Positions 28,294 to 37,500 of a stretch of 64,000 nt of DNA are shown here, one piece after another. The notes under the pieces were generated by a model that had not been told where the DNA came from, did no database searches, and worked only from the letters and a program-made list of their open reading frames with translations. The stretch lies in the NCBI RefSeq assembly GCF_949769285.1, contig NZ_OX458331.1, forward strand, positions 1,882,086-1,946,085, written 5' to 3'. A program made the translations under genes and the position numbers. How positions within the stretch are numbered: position 1 is the stretch's first letter; each line of letters begins with the position of its first letter. Source of the DNA: Anaerococcus sp. Marseille-Q7828 (GTDB lineage Bacteria; Bacillota; Clostridia; Tissierellales; Peptoniphilaceae).

Positions 28294-28479
28294 ATAAAAA
28301 TCCTATTCATTTATTTCAATCGTTTTATATCAGTAAGTCTAAGGGATAGTATATTAACAAACTTATAAAATATATTCCAATTCTAAAATAGTTTGCTTTA
28401 CATACTTGGTTAATATTATTATAACACGACTTTGTAATTATGCATAGGGGTTATTTGGCTAAAATCAGACATTTTTCAC

Positions 28480-28501
28480 AAAAAAACGACCAATTAGGTC
28501 G
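28480..28501 (-). terminator. Terminator after ppk
   Basis: CGACC/GGTCG stem (28487-28501) with loop AATTA, followed by seven T on the minus strand. Confidence 0.75.
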
Positions 28502-28527
28502 AATTTTCGAAAAATTATTAATTTTTT

Positions 28528-30726
28528 TTATTTTCTTCTAAATATATCTAGGATTCTTTGCAAGTAACTTTTCTCAGAAACCAATTTCTTCCTATCTTCA
28601 CTCATGGGCTCTCTATTTCTTTTTAGCCTATTTCTTCTTGCAACTTTTTGTGCATTTCTTTCTTCTTCTATGTCAATATTTCTTTTCTTGGCTCTTTCTA
28701 TCAATGTATCTTGGGCATCTATATTGTTTACATTTTGAACCTTTGTGTACTGACTGTTTGCCAACAATTTTCTAATCTTTACATCATCAGAAAACATAAG
28801 GTCGAGGTAATCCATAATTCTCTTCTTGACCTCGTCATCATATATAGGTACAGCAACTTCCATCCTATTTCTGATATTTCTAGTCATAAAGTCAGCTGAT
28901 GATATATACAACTTAGCGTCCAAATCGCGACCAAATTGATATACCCTAGAGTGTTCCAAGAATCTTCCAACTATCTGGTAAATATTTACATTCTCAGTCC
29001 TATTTGGAATATTTGGCAAAATGCAACAAATACCCCTGACAAGCATGTCAATGTGTACACCAGCATTTGACGCTTCGGATAATTTGTCAATTAATTTTCT
29101 GTCAGATACAGAGTTTACCTTTATCCTTATATATCCATCGTGGCTTTGCTTTTGTCTTTCTATTTGCTCGTCTATTAGTCTAGCTAGACCTTCTTGCATT
29201 GATTTTGGACTAACAAGGAGATTGTCATATTCTCCTTCCAAATTTCCAAGTTGAATATTATCAAATAATTCCTTAGCATCTTGGCCTATTGGACCACTTG
29301 CTGTCATAAATGAAAAATCTGTATAAAGCTTTGCAGTCTTCTCATTGTAATTGCCTGTTGCTACTTGGGTGATGTATTCTACATTTTCATTATCATCAAC
29401 CTTAGTTATCAGGCAAACTTTTGAATGAGTCTTGTAGTTATCAAAACCAAATAATATCTTACAGCCCGCATCTTCTAGTTTTGTTGACCAAAATAGGTTG
29501 TTATCTTCATCAAATCTTGCCCTAAGTTCCATCAAAACAGTGACATCCTTGCCATTTTCACTTGCCTTTATCAAAGCTTTGGCAATCTTACTATCTTCTG
29601 CTATCCTATATAGGGTGATTTTAATAGAAACTACACTATCATCTTCTGCAGCTTCCTCTAACAATCTTATGACAGGATCCATAGATTCATATGGGAAAGA
29701 TAGTATTATGTCTTTCTTCTCAATCTGGTCAATCATTTTTTCATTCGGATCAACCATAGCAGAATCTAATGGAGAATATTTATCATAGGTATGGTTGTTT
29801 ATTATATTTTCTGGCAAGTCCTCGACAAGTCCAAACAGAAATCCTGGTTGCATCAAAGACTTAGTCAAGAAAATATTCTTTTTATCCAGATCAAATTGTG
29901 CCTTTAAAAATTCTATAGATTCTTCGCTAAGGTCTTGGTCAACTTCAAGGCGAACCGGATGTAGTCTTTTTCTTTTCTTAAGTTGAGTCTTCATATAGGA
30001 TCTAAAGTCTTGATCTATATCAAAGTCATCGTCATCATAGGAAATATCAGTATTTCTAGTTAGGGAAATAATATATTTATTTTCTACCTTGTAACCCTCA
30101 AAAACTTGGTAGCCATATTCTTTGATAATGTCTTCTATGAATACGAAAGTAGTATCATTGATTTTAAGATATCTTTTTATTCTATCAGGAACTTGGATTA
30201 GGCCAACTCTGTCGCTTACTTTGTCGTTGTGTTTTCTTAGAGAAAATAGGACAGATAAGGCCAAATTTGGCAATCTTGGAAATGGGTGAACTCTATCAAC
30301 TATTTGAAAGTTTAATATTGGTTCAATTTTTGTATTAAAGTAATACTCTACATATTTTTTATCTTTTTCACTTAACTCTGAAACTTTTAATAAGTTGATG
30401 CCATTTACCTTGAGGTCATCAACTAATTGGTTGTAAACTTGGTCTTTTTTACGATACAAATCGATACATTCTTTAAGTATTGCATCAATTTGCTCATCAC
30501 TGGTCATACCTGATTTGTTGTCGACAGGTTTTTTCTTTAGATTTTTAAAGTCAGTAAGACTACCAACCCTAACCATAAAAAACTCTTCAAGGTTGGTGTC
30601 AAATATGGAGAAAAATCTTAGCCTTTCAAGCAAGGGAACACTTTTGTCATTAGCTTCTTCAAGTACTCTTTGATCAAATTGCAGCCAAGAAAGCTCTCGG
30701 TTTTGCGTAAAAGATATATCAGTCAT
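28528..30726 (-). CDS. ppk: Polyphosphate kinase PPK1
   Basis: Makes polyphosphate reversibly from ATP, 732 aa. The N-terminal block RELSWLQFDQRVLEEA and FMVRVGSL are diagnostic. The catalytic His lies in YKTHSKVCLI near residue 435, and the second PLD-like half has YISSADFMTRNIRNR. A basic C-terminal tail rich in Arg and Lys extends the family core. It is five bases downstream of ppx on the same strand, so synthesis and breakdown enzymes are coexpressed. Confidence 0.96.
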   Translation of the reverse strand: MTDISFTQNRELSWLQFDQRVLEEANDKSVPLLERLRFFSIFDTNLEEFFMVRVGSLTDFKNLKKKPVDNKSGMTSDEQIDAILKECIDLYRKKDQVYNQLVDDLKVNGINLLKVSELSEKDKKYVEYYFNTKIEPILNFQIVDRVHPFPRLPNLALSVLFSLRKHNDKVSDRVGLIQVPDRIKRYLKINDTTFVFIEDIIKEYGYQVFEGYKVENKYIISLTRNTDISYDDDDFDIDQDFRSYMKTQLKKRKRLHPVRLEVDQDLSEESIEFLKAQFDLDKKNIFLTKSLMQPGFLFGLVEDLPENIINNHTYDKYSPLDSAMVDPNEKMIDQIEKKDIILSFPYESMDPVIRLLEEAAEDDSVVSIKITLYRIAEDSKIAKALIKASENGKDVTVLMELRARFDEDNNLFWSTKLEDAGCKILFGFDNYKTHSKVCLITKVDDNENVEYITQVATGNYNEKTAKLYTDFSFMTASGPIGQDAKELFDNIQLGNLEGEYDNLLVSPKSMQEGLARLIDEQIERQKQSHDGYIRIKVNSVSDRKLIDKLSEASNAGVHIDMLVRGICCILPNIPNRTENVNIYQIVGRFLEHSRVYQFGRDLDAKLYISSADFMTRNIRNRMEVAVPIYDDEVKKRIMDYLDLMFSDDVKIRKLLANSQYTKVQNVNNIDAQDTLIERAKKRNIDIEEERNAQKVARRNRLKRNREPMSEDRKKLVSEKSYLQRILDIFRRK

Positions 30727-30731
30727 ATTAC

Positions 30732-31640
30732 TTATTCATTCCTTCCTAGTAGTTTACTATATACATACCCTTCTCTTACTCCAGTTTGACTAACTGAGAT
30801 CTCACTGCAATAAAAATATTTTGCTACACGATTTAAAATAGCCATTCCAGGCAATAGTGTGTGTATTCGGTCTGGTTTAACTTCTAGAATTGAATCAAGT
30901 ATCTCTCTAGGTTCTTCTTCAATTACTTCTTTTAGCATAGAATTGAACTTATCTTTTTGCATGGTTGTGTTATAAGAATCTAGCTTATAGTATTCATTGT
31001 AAAACTTAAGGCTTGCACGGGCAGATCCACCAACCGCACACAGAAGATCGTGTTTTTCCCTATAAAACTTCTTATCTTCAAACATCTTTTTCATATCTGC
31101 ATCTATGCTTTTTTTCTCAGCTGTAGTCATAAATAGTTGGTCTACATAATCATTGAAAGCTGACAAGGAACCAATAGAAAGAGAAGTAGATTTTATAACC
31201 TTATTTTGATCTATAATTACAATCTCACTAGATCCACCACCAATATCAGTAAGTATACCGCGAGATACTTCAATAGATGAACTTGCTCCTATGAAAGCAA
31301 GTTTCGCTTCATCTTCACCACTTAATATTTCAATATCTAGGTCGAGCTCTTCTTTCACTCTGGATAAAATTTCAACCCTATTAGCTGCATCTCTTATAGT
31401 AGCCGTTGCAAATGGGTGAACTTCATCAATATCTTCAAAATTATCTACTACATTTTTAAACATTCTAAGAACATCTATTAATCTTTGGATGCCCTTTTCC
31501 GAAACAACTCCATCCTTAACAAATGATCTTAGTGAAGCTTGCTCTTTCTCATTAAATAAATTGCTTACTTTTTGGCCAACCACCTTATAGACTGAAAGTC
31601 TAACAGTGTTTGAACCAATATCTATGACTGCATATATCAT
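30732..31640 (-). CDS. ppx: Exopolyphosphatase / Ppx-GppA family
   Basis: Actin-like ATPase-fold phosphatase of 302 aa acting on polyphosphate and/or pppGpp. The phosphate loops VIDIGSNTVRLSVY at the N-terminus and LTDIGGGSSEIVI near residue 137 are clear. It has the short form lacking the C-terminal HD domain of GppA. It starts directly after the murI stop (no gap) and precedes ppk. Confidence 0.94.
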   Translation of the reverse strand: MIYAVIDIGSNTVRLSVYKVVGQKVSNLFNEKEQASLRSFVKDGVVSEKGIQRLIDVLRMFKNVVDNFEDIDEVHPFATATIRDAANRVEILSRVKEELDLDIEILSGEDEAKLAFIGASSSIEVSRGILTDIGGGSSEIVIIDQNKVIKSTSLSIGSLSAFNDYVDQLFMTTAEKKSIDADMKKMFEDKKFYREKHDLLCAVGGSARASLKFYNEYYKLDSYNTTMQKDKFNSMLKEVIEEEPREILDSILEVKPDRIHTLLPGMAILNRVAKYFYCSEISVSQTGVREGYVYSKLLGRNE

Positions 31641-32378
31641 TTACAACTCCTTTTCTACTAAATTATAATCGCAATCAATCAAATTTTTTATAATCTTTTC
31701 TGTACTAGGATCAACCTTACTCATAAAAATATTCACTGACGAATCTTCATTTTCCGGCAAATCTAACTTGAGATAATCAGCCGGATCAATGATATTAGCC
31801 TTATATGTAAGGTTTTTCTTTATAGCATCTGTAATTATAGGATAATGGGTGCAGGCTAAGATGATATTTTCGATTTTTCCCTTATTGGCAATTTCTAAGT
31901 ATTCCCCCAAGGACTTATCCAATTCATCACCAGATGTCTTGCCATCTTCTATGTAATCTACAAGTTTTATTCCTGCAACTTCATAGACCTTGCTATTATT
32001 TTGGATATTATTCTTATAAAAATGACTGTTTATAGTAGCCTTTGTTCCAAGAACCAAAAAATCTCCATCATAAAGCTTTGTAGCTTCTATGCCAGCATCT
32101 GTAATGGGATAAAATTTCTTCTTGTACTTATCGCTAAGATGTTTACTAGCCAAAGCCGATATAGTATTACAAGCGATGATATAATAATCTATATCAAATC
32201 CTTGTAAAAAATCTACAATTTCTTCAGCAAACTTAATTATCTCAGCCTTATCCCTGTTACCATAAGGTGCTCTTAGGCTATCACCAAAGTAATAATAGTT
32301 GGCCTTGTTTGTCTTTATTAACTTTTGTAAAACGGTTAGGCCACCAAGGCCCGAGTCAAATACCCCAATATTTGTCAT
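31641..32378 (-). CDS. murI: Glutamate racemase
   Basis: Supplies D-glutamate for peptidoglycan, 245 aa. Motifs: GVFDSGLGGLTVLQKL at the N-terminus, the catalytic Cys in IACNTISA (about residue 72) and the second catalytic Cys in LACTHYPII (about residue 176). The ATG overlaps the ispE stop as ATGA. Confidence 0.96.
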   Translation of the reverse strand: MTNIGVFDSGLGGLTVLQKLIKTNKANYYYFGDSLRAPYGNRDKAEIIKFAEEIVDFLQGFDIDYYIIACNTISALASKHLSDKYKKKFYPITDAGIEATKLYDGDFLVLGTKATINSHFYKNNIQNNSKVYEVAGIKLVDYIEDGKTSGDELDKSLGEYLEIANKGKIENIILACTHYPIITDAIKKNLTYKANIIDPADYLKLDLPENEDSSVNIFMSKVDPSTEKIIKNLIDCDYNLVEKEL

Positions 32379-33205
32379 ATAAGTTCCACCTTTTTTACAA
32401 AATCATACTTATCTTTTAAATTCTCATAAGCGAGATTATAGGTCTCATCATCTACAAAAATCCCAAAAATAGATGCACCACTACCGCTAATAAGTGTCAC
32501 TTCAGCACCATTATCTAAAAAATCACCCTTTATATCAAGTAAGTGTGGATAAAGGTCTGTAACAACATCTTCCATGACATTTTCAAAGTAAAAAATAGCA
32601 GAATGATCTCCATCTTCTAGCTTTTTAACTATCAAATCATTATCAATATGGCCATCGCCCTTAAGATTTTTATAAACTTCTGCAGATGAAATATGTGTGC
32701 CATCGTTGATAAGCAAGATTTTCATATCTAAGTTATTTTCAAATGGAGAGATAATCTCGCCAATCCCCCTAGCTCTAGCAGGAGTATCTGTAAAGAAAAA
32801 TGGAATATCAGCTCCAAGTCTTGCCCCAATATCCATCATTTCTTGGCTACTTAGAGATAGATCCCAGAGCTCATTTAGACCCTTGATCATCTCTGCTGCA
32901 TCAGTAGATCCACCAGCAAGGCCAGCAGCTATCGGAATATTTTTAATAAGTTTAACATCAAGTCCAGGATTATCTGTCCTATCCTTTAGCATTTGCCAAA
33001 CCTTATAAATTAGATTGTCCTCAAGGTCCCCTATATTATCGTTGTTTGAAGAATATAAAAATTGTCCATTATCATTTTTATTAATAATTAATTCGTCAAA
33101 TAAATTTATACGAGCCATGATAGTATCAATCTCATGATATCCATCAGGCCTTTGATATAAAGAATCTAAAGAAAGATTAATTTTTGCATAACATTTTCTT
33201 TTCAT
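32375..33205 (-). CDS. ispE: 4-diphosphocytidyl-2-C-methyl-D-erythritol kinase
   Basis: GHMP kinase of the MEP isoprenoid pathway, 276 aa. The N-terminal KCYAKINLSLD and the ATP loop PIAAGLAGGSTDAA near residue 90 identify it, with the C-terminal ISGSGASIFGIF. The frame opens four codons earlier at a TTG, but GAGG lies six bases from the ATG at 33205, so I use that. First of four genes (ispE-murI-ppx-ppk). Confidence 0.95.
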   Translation of the reverse strand: MKRKCYAKINLSLDSLYQRPDGYHEIDTIMARINLFDELIINKNDNGQFLYSSNNDNIGDLEDNLIYKVWQMLKDRTDNPGLDVKLIKNIPIAAGLAGGSTDAAEMIKGLNELWDLSLSSQEMMDIGARLGADIPFFFTDTPARARGIGEIISPFENNLDMKILLINDGTHISSAEVYKNLKGDGHIDNDLIVKKLEDGDHSAIFYFENVMEDVVTDLYPHLLDIKGDFLDNGAEVTLISGSGASIFGIFVDDETYNLAYENLKDKYDFVKKVELI

Positions 33206-33248
33206 TTTCAACCTCAATATAAATTATACAAATATGTTAAAAATTGGC

Positions 33249-33271
33249 AAAAAAAAAGTGGGAAACCCACT
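33249..33271 (-). terminator. Terminator after tRNA-Leu
   Basis: AGTGGG/CCCACT stem with loop of three, followed by eight or more T on the minus strand, eight bases past the tRNA CCA. Confidence 0.9.
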
Positions 33272-33278
33272 AAATATT

Positions 33279-33369
33279 TGGTGCAGGATAGAAGACTTGA
33301 ACTTCCACGACCTAAAAAGCGGCCACAAGATCCTTAGTCTTGCGCGTCTGCCAATTCCGCCAATCCTGC
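33279..33369 (-). tRNA. tRNA-Leu (anticodon AAG)
   Basis: 91 bases including encoded CCA. Acceptor GCAGGAT/ATCCTGC, anticodon stem CAAGA/TCTTG around CTAAGGA (anticodon AAG), the long variable arm of class II tRNAs, and a T-arm GGAAG-TTCAAGT-CTTC region. An AAG anticodon would normally be read as inosine-modified. Confidence 0.93.
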
Positions 33370-33411
33370 GTAAATACTAATTAAATATACTAGTAAAATT
33401 AATTTTTGTCA

Positions 33412-33474
33412 AGAAAAAAACCAAGATTTATCGAGAAAAACCCATAATATCGAGTTTTCCTCATAAATCTTGGT
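33412..33474 (-). terminator. Terminator after hppA
   Basis: Perfect 12-bp outer stem ACCAAGATTTAT/ATAAATCTTGGT (33420-33431 and 33463-33474) with a further inner pairing of CGAGAAAA-like arms, then seven or more T on the minus strand. Confidence 0.92.
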
Positions 33475-33485
33475 ATTATCTTCTA

Positions 33486-35447
33486 TTAGATGAATAGACC
33501 TGCAAATACTACAGATACTATTGTCATTAGTTTTATTAGGATGTTTAGAGATGGTCCAGATGTATCCTTAAATGGATCTCCTACTGTATCTCCAACTACT
33601 GCTGCCTTGTGAGCATCAGATCCCTTGCCACCTTCTACACCACTTTCGATGTATTTCTTAGCGTTATCCCAAGCTCCACCAGCGTTTGACATAAATATTG
33701 CCATCATTACACCAGTTACAAGAGCACCTGCTAATAGTCCACCTAGGGCTTGTGGTCCAAGGATGAAGCCTACAGCAATTGGTACTAGGATTGCTAATAT
33801 GCCTGGTATTACCATTTCTCTTAGTGATGCTGTTGTAGAAATTTGGATACAATTTTCATAATCTGGTTCTTTGTTACCAGCTAGTATTTGATCATCTTCT
33901 TTAAATTGTCTTCTTACTTCTTCAATCATTTGGCTAGCTGCTTTTCCTACTGAGTTCATTGTTAGAGCTGAAAATAGGAATGGTAGCATAGCTCCTATAA
34001 ACATACCTGCTACTACTCTACTATCTAGGATAGAGATAGCATCAAGGTTGATTGATTCTGCATAAGTGATAAATAGTGAAAGTGCTGTTAAAGCAGCTGA
34101 ACCTATAGCAAATCCTTTACCAATAGCAGCTGTTGTGTTACCAATTGAATCAAGTCCGTCTGTGATGTCACGTACGTTTTCTGGTAGGTAGCTCATTTCT
34201 GCAATACCACCAGCATTGTCAGTGATTGGTCCGTAAGCATCTACAGTTACTGTAATACCTGTTATTGAAAGCATTCCCACAGCTGCAAGAGCTATACCAT
34301 ATACGCCCATTAGTTTAAATGAAACCATGATAGCAATTGCTATAACTATTATTGGAAATACTGTTGAAAGCATTCCTGTAGAAAGACCAGCTATGATGTT
34401 TGTTGCAACACCTGTTGATGATTCTTTTGAGATGTATTTAACGTGTCTGTAATGGTCAGAAGTATAAATTTCTGTCAAAAGTCCAATTGCTATACCAGCA
34501 ACAAGGCCTGTGATTACAGCAAATGCAGCGTTAAAATCTCCAAAGTATTTATTTGATAAGATAAGTGATCCAACTAATACTATAGCCCCTGAGATGTAAA
34601 GAGTATTCATTAATGATTTTTGTGGATTTGGATGTGATTTTGATAAAAACACAAGGCTTGCCACAATTGATGCAGCTATTCCTAGAGCAGCTAAAAATAG
34701 AGTAAATCCAAGGCCTGCTTCTGCAAAATACACAATACCTAGAGTCATTGATGAAATGATAGCACCAACATATGATTCAAACAAGTCAGCGCCCATACCA
34801 GCAACGTCACCTACGTTATCACCAACGTTATCTGCAATTACTGCAGGGTTTCTTGGGTCATCTTCTGGGATTCCTGCTTCTACCTTACCAACAAGGTCAG
34901 CACCAAGGTCAGCTGCTTTGGTATAGATACCACCACCAACTCTTGCAAATAGAGCAACAGATGAAGCTCCTAGTGAGTAACCCATTAAGATTGTTGGATC
35001 TTTGTAAAGCATATAAGTAATGATGATACCGATAAAGCCAAGACCAGTAACTGCCATGCCCATTACAGATCCACCAGAAAATGCTACTTTTAATGCTCCA
35101 TCTTGACCTTTTTCATAAGCCTCATTAGCACATCTAACATTTGATGCAGTTGATACTCTCATACCAATAAAACCTGCAAGCATTGATAATGTAGATCCTA
35201 TTAGATAGCAAATCATAATCTTTACATTAAAGAATATCAATAAAAGTACTGCTACTACAGCTACAAAGATTGCAATGAATTTGTATTCTCTGCTTAGAAA
35301 GGTCATTGCGCCATTTCTAATATAACCAGAAATTTGAACCATGCGGTCATTTCCAGCAGAAAGTGGGTTTATTTTAGCCTTAATAGTAAAAAGCATAAAT
35401 ACAATAGCCAAAATAGCCACGATAAGAGATAAAATCTCTACAGACAT
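33486..35447 (-). CDS. hppA: Membrane-bound, K+-dependent ion-pumping pyrophosphatase
   Basis: Couples pyrophosphate hydrolysis to H+ or Na+ export, 653 aa with about 15-16 membrane segments. Active-site motifs: [40 protein letters not shown] split over the loop, and the C-terminal [15 protein letters not shown]. The stretch [10 protein letters not shown] has Ala where K+-independent enzymes have Lys, so it should need K+ (established rule for the family). Whether it pumps Na+ or H+ cannot be settled by reading. It has its own promoter region with a large palindrome and its own terminator. Confidence 0.96.
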   Translation of the reverse strand: MSVEILSLIVAILAIVFMLFTIKAKINPLSAGNDRMVQISGYIRNGAMTFLSREYKFIAIFVAVVAVLLLIFFNVKIMICYLIGSTLSMLAGFIGMRVSTASNVRCANEAYEKGQDGALKVAFSGGSVMGMAVTGLGFIGIIITYMLYKDPTILMGYSLGASSVALFARVGGGIYTKAADLGADLVGKVEAGIPEDDPRNPAVIADNVGDNVGDVAGMGADLFESYVGAIISSMTLGIVYFAEAGLGFTLFLAALGIAASIVASLVFLSKSHPNPQKSLMNTLYISGAIVLVGSLILSNKYFGDFNAAFAVITGLVAGIAIGLLTEIYTSDHYRHVKYISKESSTGVATNIIAGLSTGMLSTVFPIIVIAIAIMVSFKLMGVYGIALAAVGMLSITGITVTVDAYGPITDNAGGIAEMSYLPENVRDITDGLDSIGNTTAAIGKGFAIGSAALTALSLFITYAESINLDAISILDSRVVAGMFIGAMLPFLFSALTMNSVGKAASQMIEEVRRQFKEDDQILAGNKEPDYENCIQISTTASLREMVIPGILAILVPIAVGFILGPQALGGLLAGALVTGVMMAIFMSNAGGAWDNAKKYIESGVEGGKGSDAHKAAVVGDTVGDPFKDTSGPSLNILIKLMTIVSVVFAGLFI

Positions 35448-35476
35448 AAGTCCCTCCTTATATAATATTATTTAGT

Positions 35477-35512
35477 TATATTGTAATATTCTTTATGCAA
35501 TATTACAATATA
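35477..35512 (-). promoter_or_regulatory. hppA promoter inside a 14-bp palindrome
   Basis: Perfect inverted repeat TATATTGTAATATT/AATATTACAATATA (35477-35490 and 35499-35512). Minus-strand TTGTAA (35503-35508) and TACAAT (35480-35485), 17 bases apart, fall inside the two arms, so the palindrome may be both promoter and operator. Confidence 0.5.
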
Positions 35513-35527
35513 GATTTATATTATCAA

Positions 35528-35571
35528 ATAAAAATACGCTAAAATTAATGCCAATTGCATATATTTTAGCG
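35528..35571 (-). terminator. Terminator after rpsR
   Basis: CGCTAAAAT/ATTTTAGCG (35537-35545 and 35563-35571), followed on the minus strand by TATTTTTATTTG. Confidence 0.75.
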
Positions 35572-35608
35572 CTTTTATGCTTATTGAATGTGTTTTTTTA
35601 TTTTTTAA

Positions 35609-35839
35609 TTAGTTTTCTTCGTATGGTAATAATGCAACTTGTCTAGCACGTTTAATAGCACGTGTTACTTCTCTTTGATGTTTTGCATTAAGACCTGTAA
35701 CTCTTCTTGGTAAGATTTTTCCTCTATCTGAGATAAATCTTTTTAAAGTTTCTGTATCCTTGTAATCAATCACTTTTGATGGATCTTTTACAAATGGATC
35801 AACCTTTTTTCTTGGTCTAAATCTTCTATTTTGAGCCAT
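35609..35839 (-). CDS. rpsR: 30S ribosomal protein S18
   Basis: 76 aa and full length. The core [25 protein letters not shown] and [20 protein letters not shown] is diagnostic. S18 pairs with S6 on the 30S platform. It is the third gene of rpsF-ssb-rpsR. Confidence 0.98.
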   Translation of the reverse strand: MAQNRRFRPRKKVDPFVKDPSKVIDYKDTETLKRFISDRGKILPRRVTGLNAKHQREVTRAIKRARQVALLPYEEN

Positions 35840-35860
35840 GGTATTCCTTTCAAATTATTT

Positions 35861-36412
35861 CTAGAATGGAATCCTGCCATCATCCTCAATTTCTGTGAAG
35901 TCATCATCGAAGAAATCATCACTACTATCAAATCCAGCTTGGTTTTGATTGTTGTAGTTATTATTGTTATAGTTGTTATTGTTTTGGTAGCCAGTTTGTG
36001 AGTAATTATTGTTACCATAATCTTGGTTATCACCATAGTTACTATTATTGTAGCCAGATGATTGATTATCAGATCTTGAACCTAAAAACTCAACATTGTT
36101 AGCCCATACCTCTGTGGTATAGATAGTTTTGCCAGTTTCCTTATCTTGATAAGAACCTGTGTTTATGCTACCTTCAACAGCGCATTGACTTCCTTTTCTT
36201 AAGTATCTTGATGCATTTTCACCTTGCTGACCCCATACTGTAATACGGATAAAATCAGCTGTTGGACGATTTTGAGATTCTGCTTCTTGTCTTTTTTCCC
36301 TGCTAAGTCTTTTGTCAACTGCTAGGGTAAATGTAGCAACTGCTTGGTTATTTTGAGTATATCTTAATTCTGGATCTCTAGTAAGTCTTCCAATAAGTAT
36401 AACTCTATTCAT
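35861..36412 (-). CDS. ssb: Single-stranded DNA-binding protein
   Basis: 183 aa. The N-terminal OB fold (about residues 1-108) begins MNRVILIGRLTRDPELR and has FIRITVWGQQGENASRYL. A Gly/Asn/Tyr/Gln-rich disordered linker with many NNYN repeats follows, and an acidic tip ends in DDGRIPF, the partner-binding tail of SSB. It sits between rpsF (3-base gap) and rpsR, the standard Firmicute order. Confidence 0.98.
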   Translation of the reverse strand: MNRVILIGRLTRDPELRYTQNNQAVATFTLAVDKRLSREKRQEAESQNRPTADFIRITVWGQQGENASRYLRKGSQCAVEGSINTGSYQDKETGKTIYTTEVWANNVEFLGSRSDNQSSGYNNSNYGDNQDYGNNNYSQTGYQNNNNYNNNNYNNQNQAGFDSSDDFFDDDFTEIEDDGRIPF

Positions 36413-36415
36413 TGA

Positions 36416-36700
36416 TTAGTCCTCTTTTCTGATAACCATGTATCTTAATACAAAATCTGAAAGTCTTAGTCTTCTTTCAAATTCTCTGATATGGTCTGGA
36501 AGAGAATCAAATTCTACGATGTAATAATAACCATCTCTGATGTCATTAATTTCGTAAGCTAATCTTCTTTTTCCCCAGTCATCAACGTTAGTAACTGTAC
36601 CATTTTCTTCTATGATAGTTTTAAATCTATCTAGTAGGTCAGTTCTACCTTGATCAGTCATATCAGGTTTAAAAATTATAACTGCTTCGTATTTATTCAT
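36416..36700 (-). CDS. rpsF: 30S ribosomal protein S6
   Basis: 94 aa and full length, beginning MNKYEAVIIFKPDM, with WGKRRLAYEINDIRDGYYY in the middle. It is the first gene of the rpsF-ssb-rpsR operon, with GGAGGTG upstream. Confidence 0.98.
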   Translation of the reverse strand: MNKYEAVIIFKPDMTDQGRTDLLDRFKTIIEENGTVTNVDDWGKRRLAYEINDIRDGYYYIVEFDSLPDHIREFERRLRLSDFVLRYMVIRKED

Positions 36701-36723
36701 TTTTTCACCTCCCTATGGTCTAT

Positions 36724-36748
36724 GACCCCGTTAATTTCTTACGGAGTA
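36724..36748 (-). promoter_or_regulatory. Candidate S6:S18-binding leader hairpin
   Basis: In the rpsF leader CTCCGT pairs with ACGGGG (36741-36746 with 36726-36731) around an AAGAAATTA loop. Bacterial rpsF leaders carry a CCG-containing hairpin bound by the S6:S18 complex for feedback control (established). The match here is by position and general shape only. Confidence 0.5.
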
Positions 36749-36763
36749 GAGTGTTACTGGTAT

Positions 36764-36792
36764 ATTCTACTATCGCTACTATTGGTTGTCAA
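36764..36792 (-). promoter_or_regulatory. rpsF operon promoter
   Basis: TTGACA (36787-36792) and TAGAAT (36764-36769) with a 17-base spacer on the minus strand, upstream of the leader hairpin. Confidence 0.85.
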
Positions 36793-36804
36793 GGTTAATT
36801 TTTC

Positions 36805-37500
36805 TCATAATCCTATTATTCCTAAGATTAAAATTATTAATGGAAGAGCTACTGCCACTATATAGTCAGTCTTTTTAACATACATTATTTTATAATTTGT
36901 TCTATCCTCACCAAATCCTTTTGCTTCCATTGAGGAGGCAATATTATCTGAAAACCTAACAGATCTAACTAAAAGTGTGAATATAGGTCTAATATTTAAA
37001 AAACCATGACTCATACTTCGAATATCATAGGATAACTTTATATTCTCCAAATCATTTTTTAAGTTAGGTATCATATTTATAGCTGATAGGATACCATATG
37101 CCAAGTTATTAGATAAATTTAATTGCTGAGTGAAGCTATATATAAGTTCTTTAGAGTCAGTCGTCATGGAATATGATATTCCTAAAAGAGCATAAGCTAA
37201 AATTTTGGATCCTAGCACTAGACCATTCTCAAAGTTTGCATGTATATTATTATTTATCGATGCTGTTAAACCCGAGGCTGAAAATTTATATCCTGCCATA
37301 AAAAAACTTAAAGACAGTAGTAATACAGGTACTAATGCAAGTAAAATACTTTTAAACTTCACTCTCTTAGAAGTTAATAGAAAAATAATTCCTATTCCCG
37401 TCACAAAAAAATTGAGCCTATAAGAAGTGAAAAATCCTACTATTAATGAGCTAAGAAAGATACTTATAGTTTTAAAGCTGGGGTTCATCTTATCAAGCAA
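36805..37500 (-). CDS. ykoC: ECF transporter T component (YkoC)
   Basis: Transmembrane coupling protein of an energy-coupling-factor vitamin importer, 231 aa with about five hydrophobic segments. The CbiQ/EcfT-type Ala-Arg-Gly coupling region appears here as SMEAKGFGEDRT near residue 195-206, and an earlier charged helix has YDIRSMSHGF. It overlaps the ATPase gene by eight bases. Naming as YkoC rests on its place in the ykoFEDC order under a TPP riboswitch. Confidence 0.88.
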   Translation of the reverse strand: MLDKMNPSFKTISIFLSSLIVGFFTSYRLNFFVTGIGIIFLLTSKRVKFKSILLALVPVLLLSLSFFMAGYKFSASGLTASINNNIHANFENGLVLGSKILAYALLGISYSMTTDSKELIYSFTQQLNLSNNLAYGILSAINMIPNLKNDLENIKLSYDIRSMSHGFLNIRPIFTLLVRSVRFSDNIASSMEAKGFGEDRTNYKIMYVKKTDYIVAVALPLIILILGIIGL

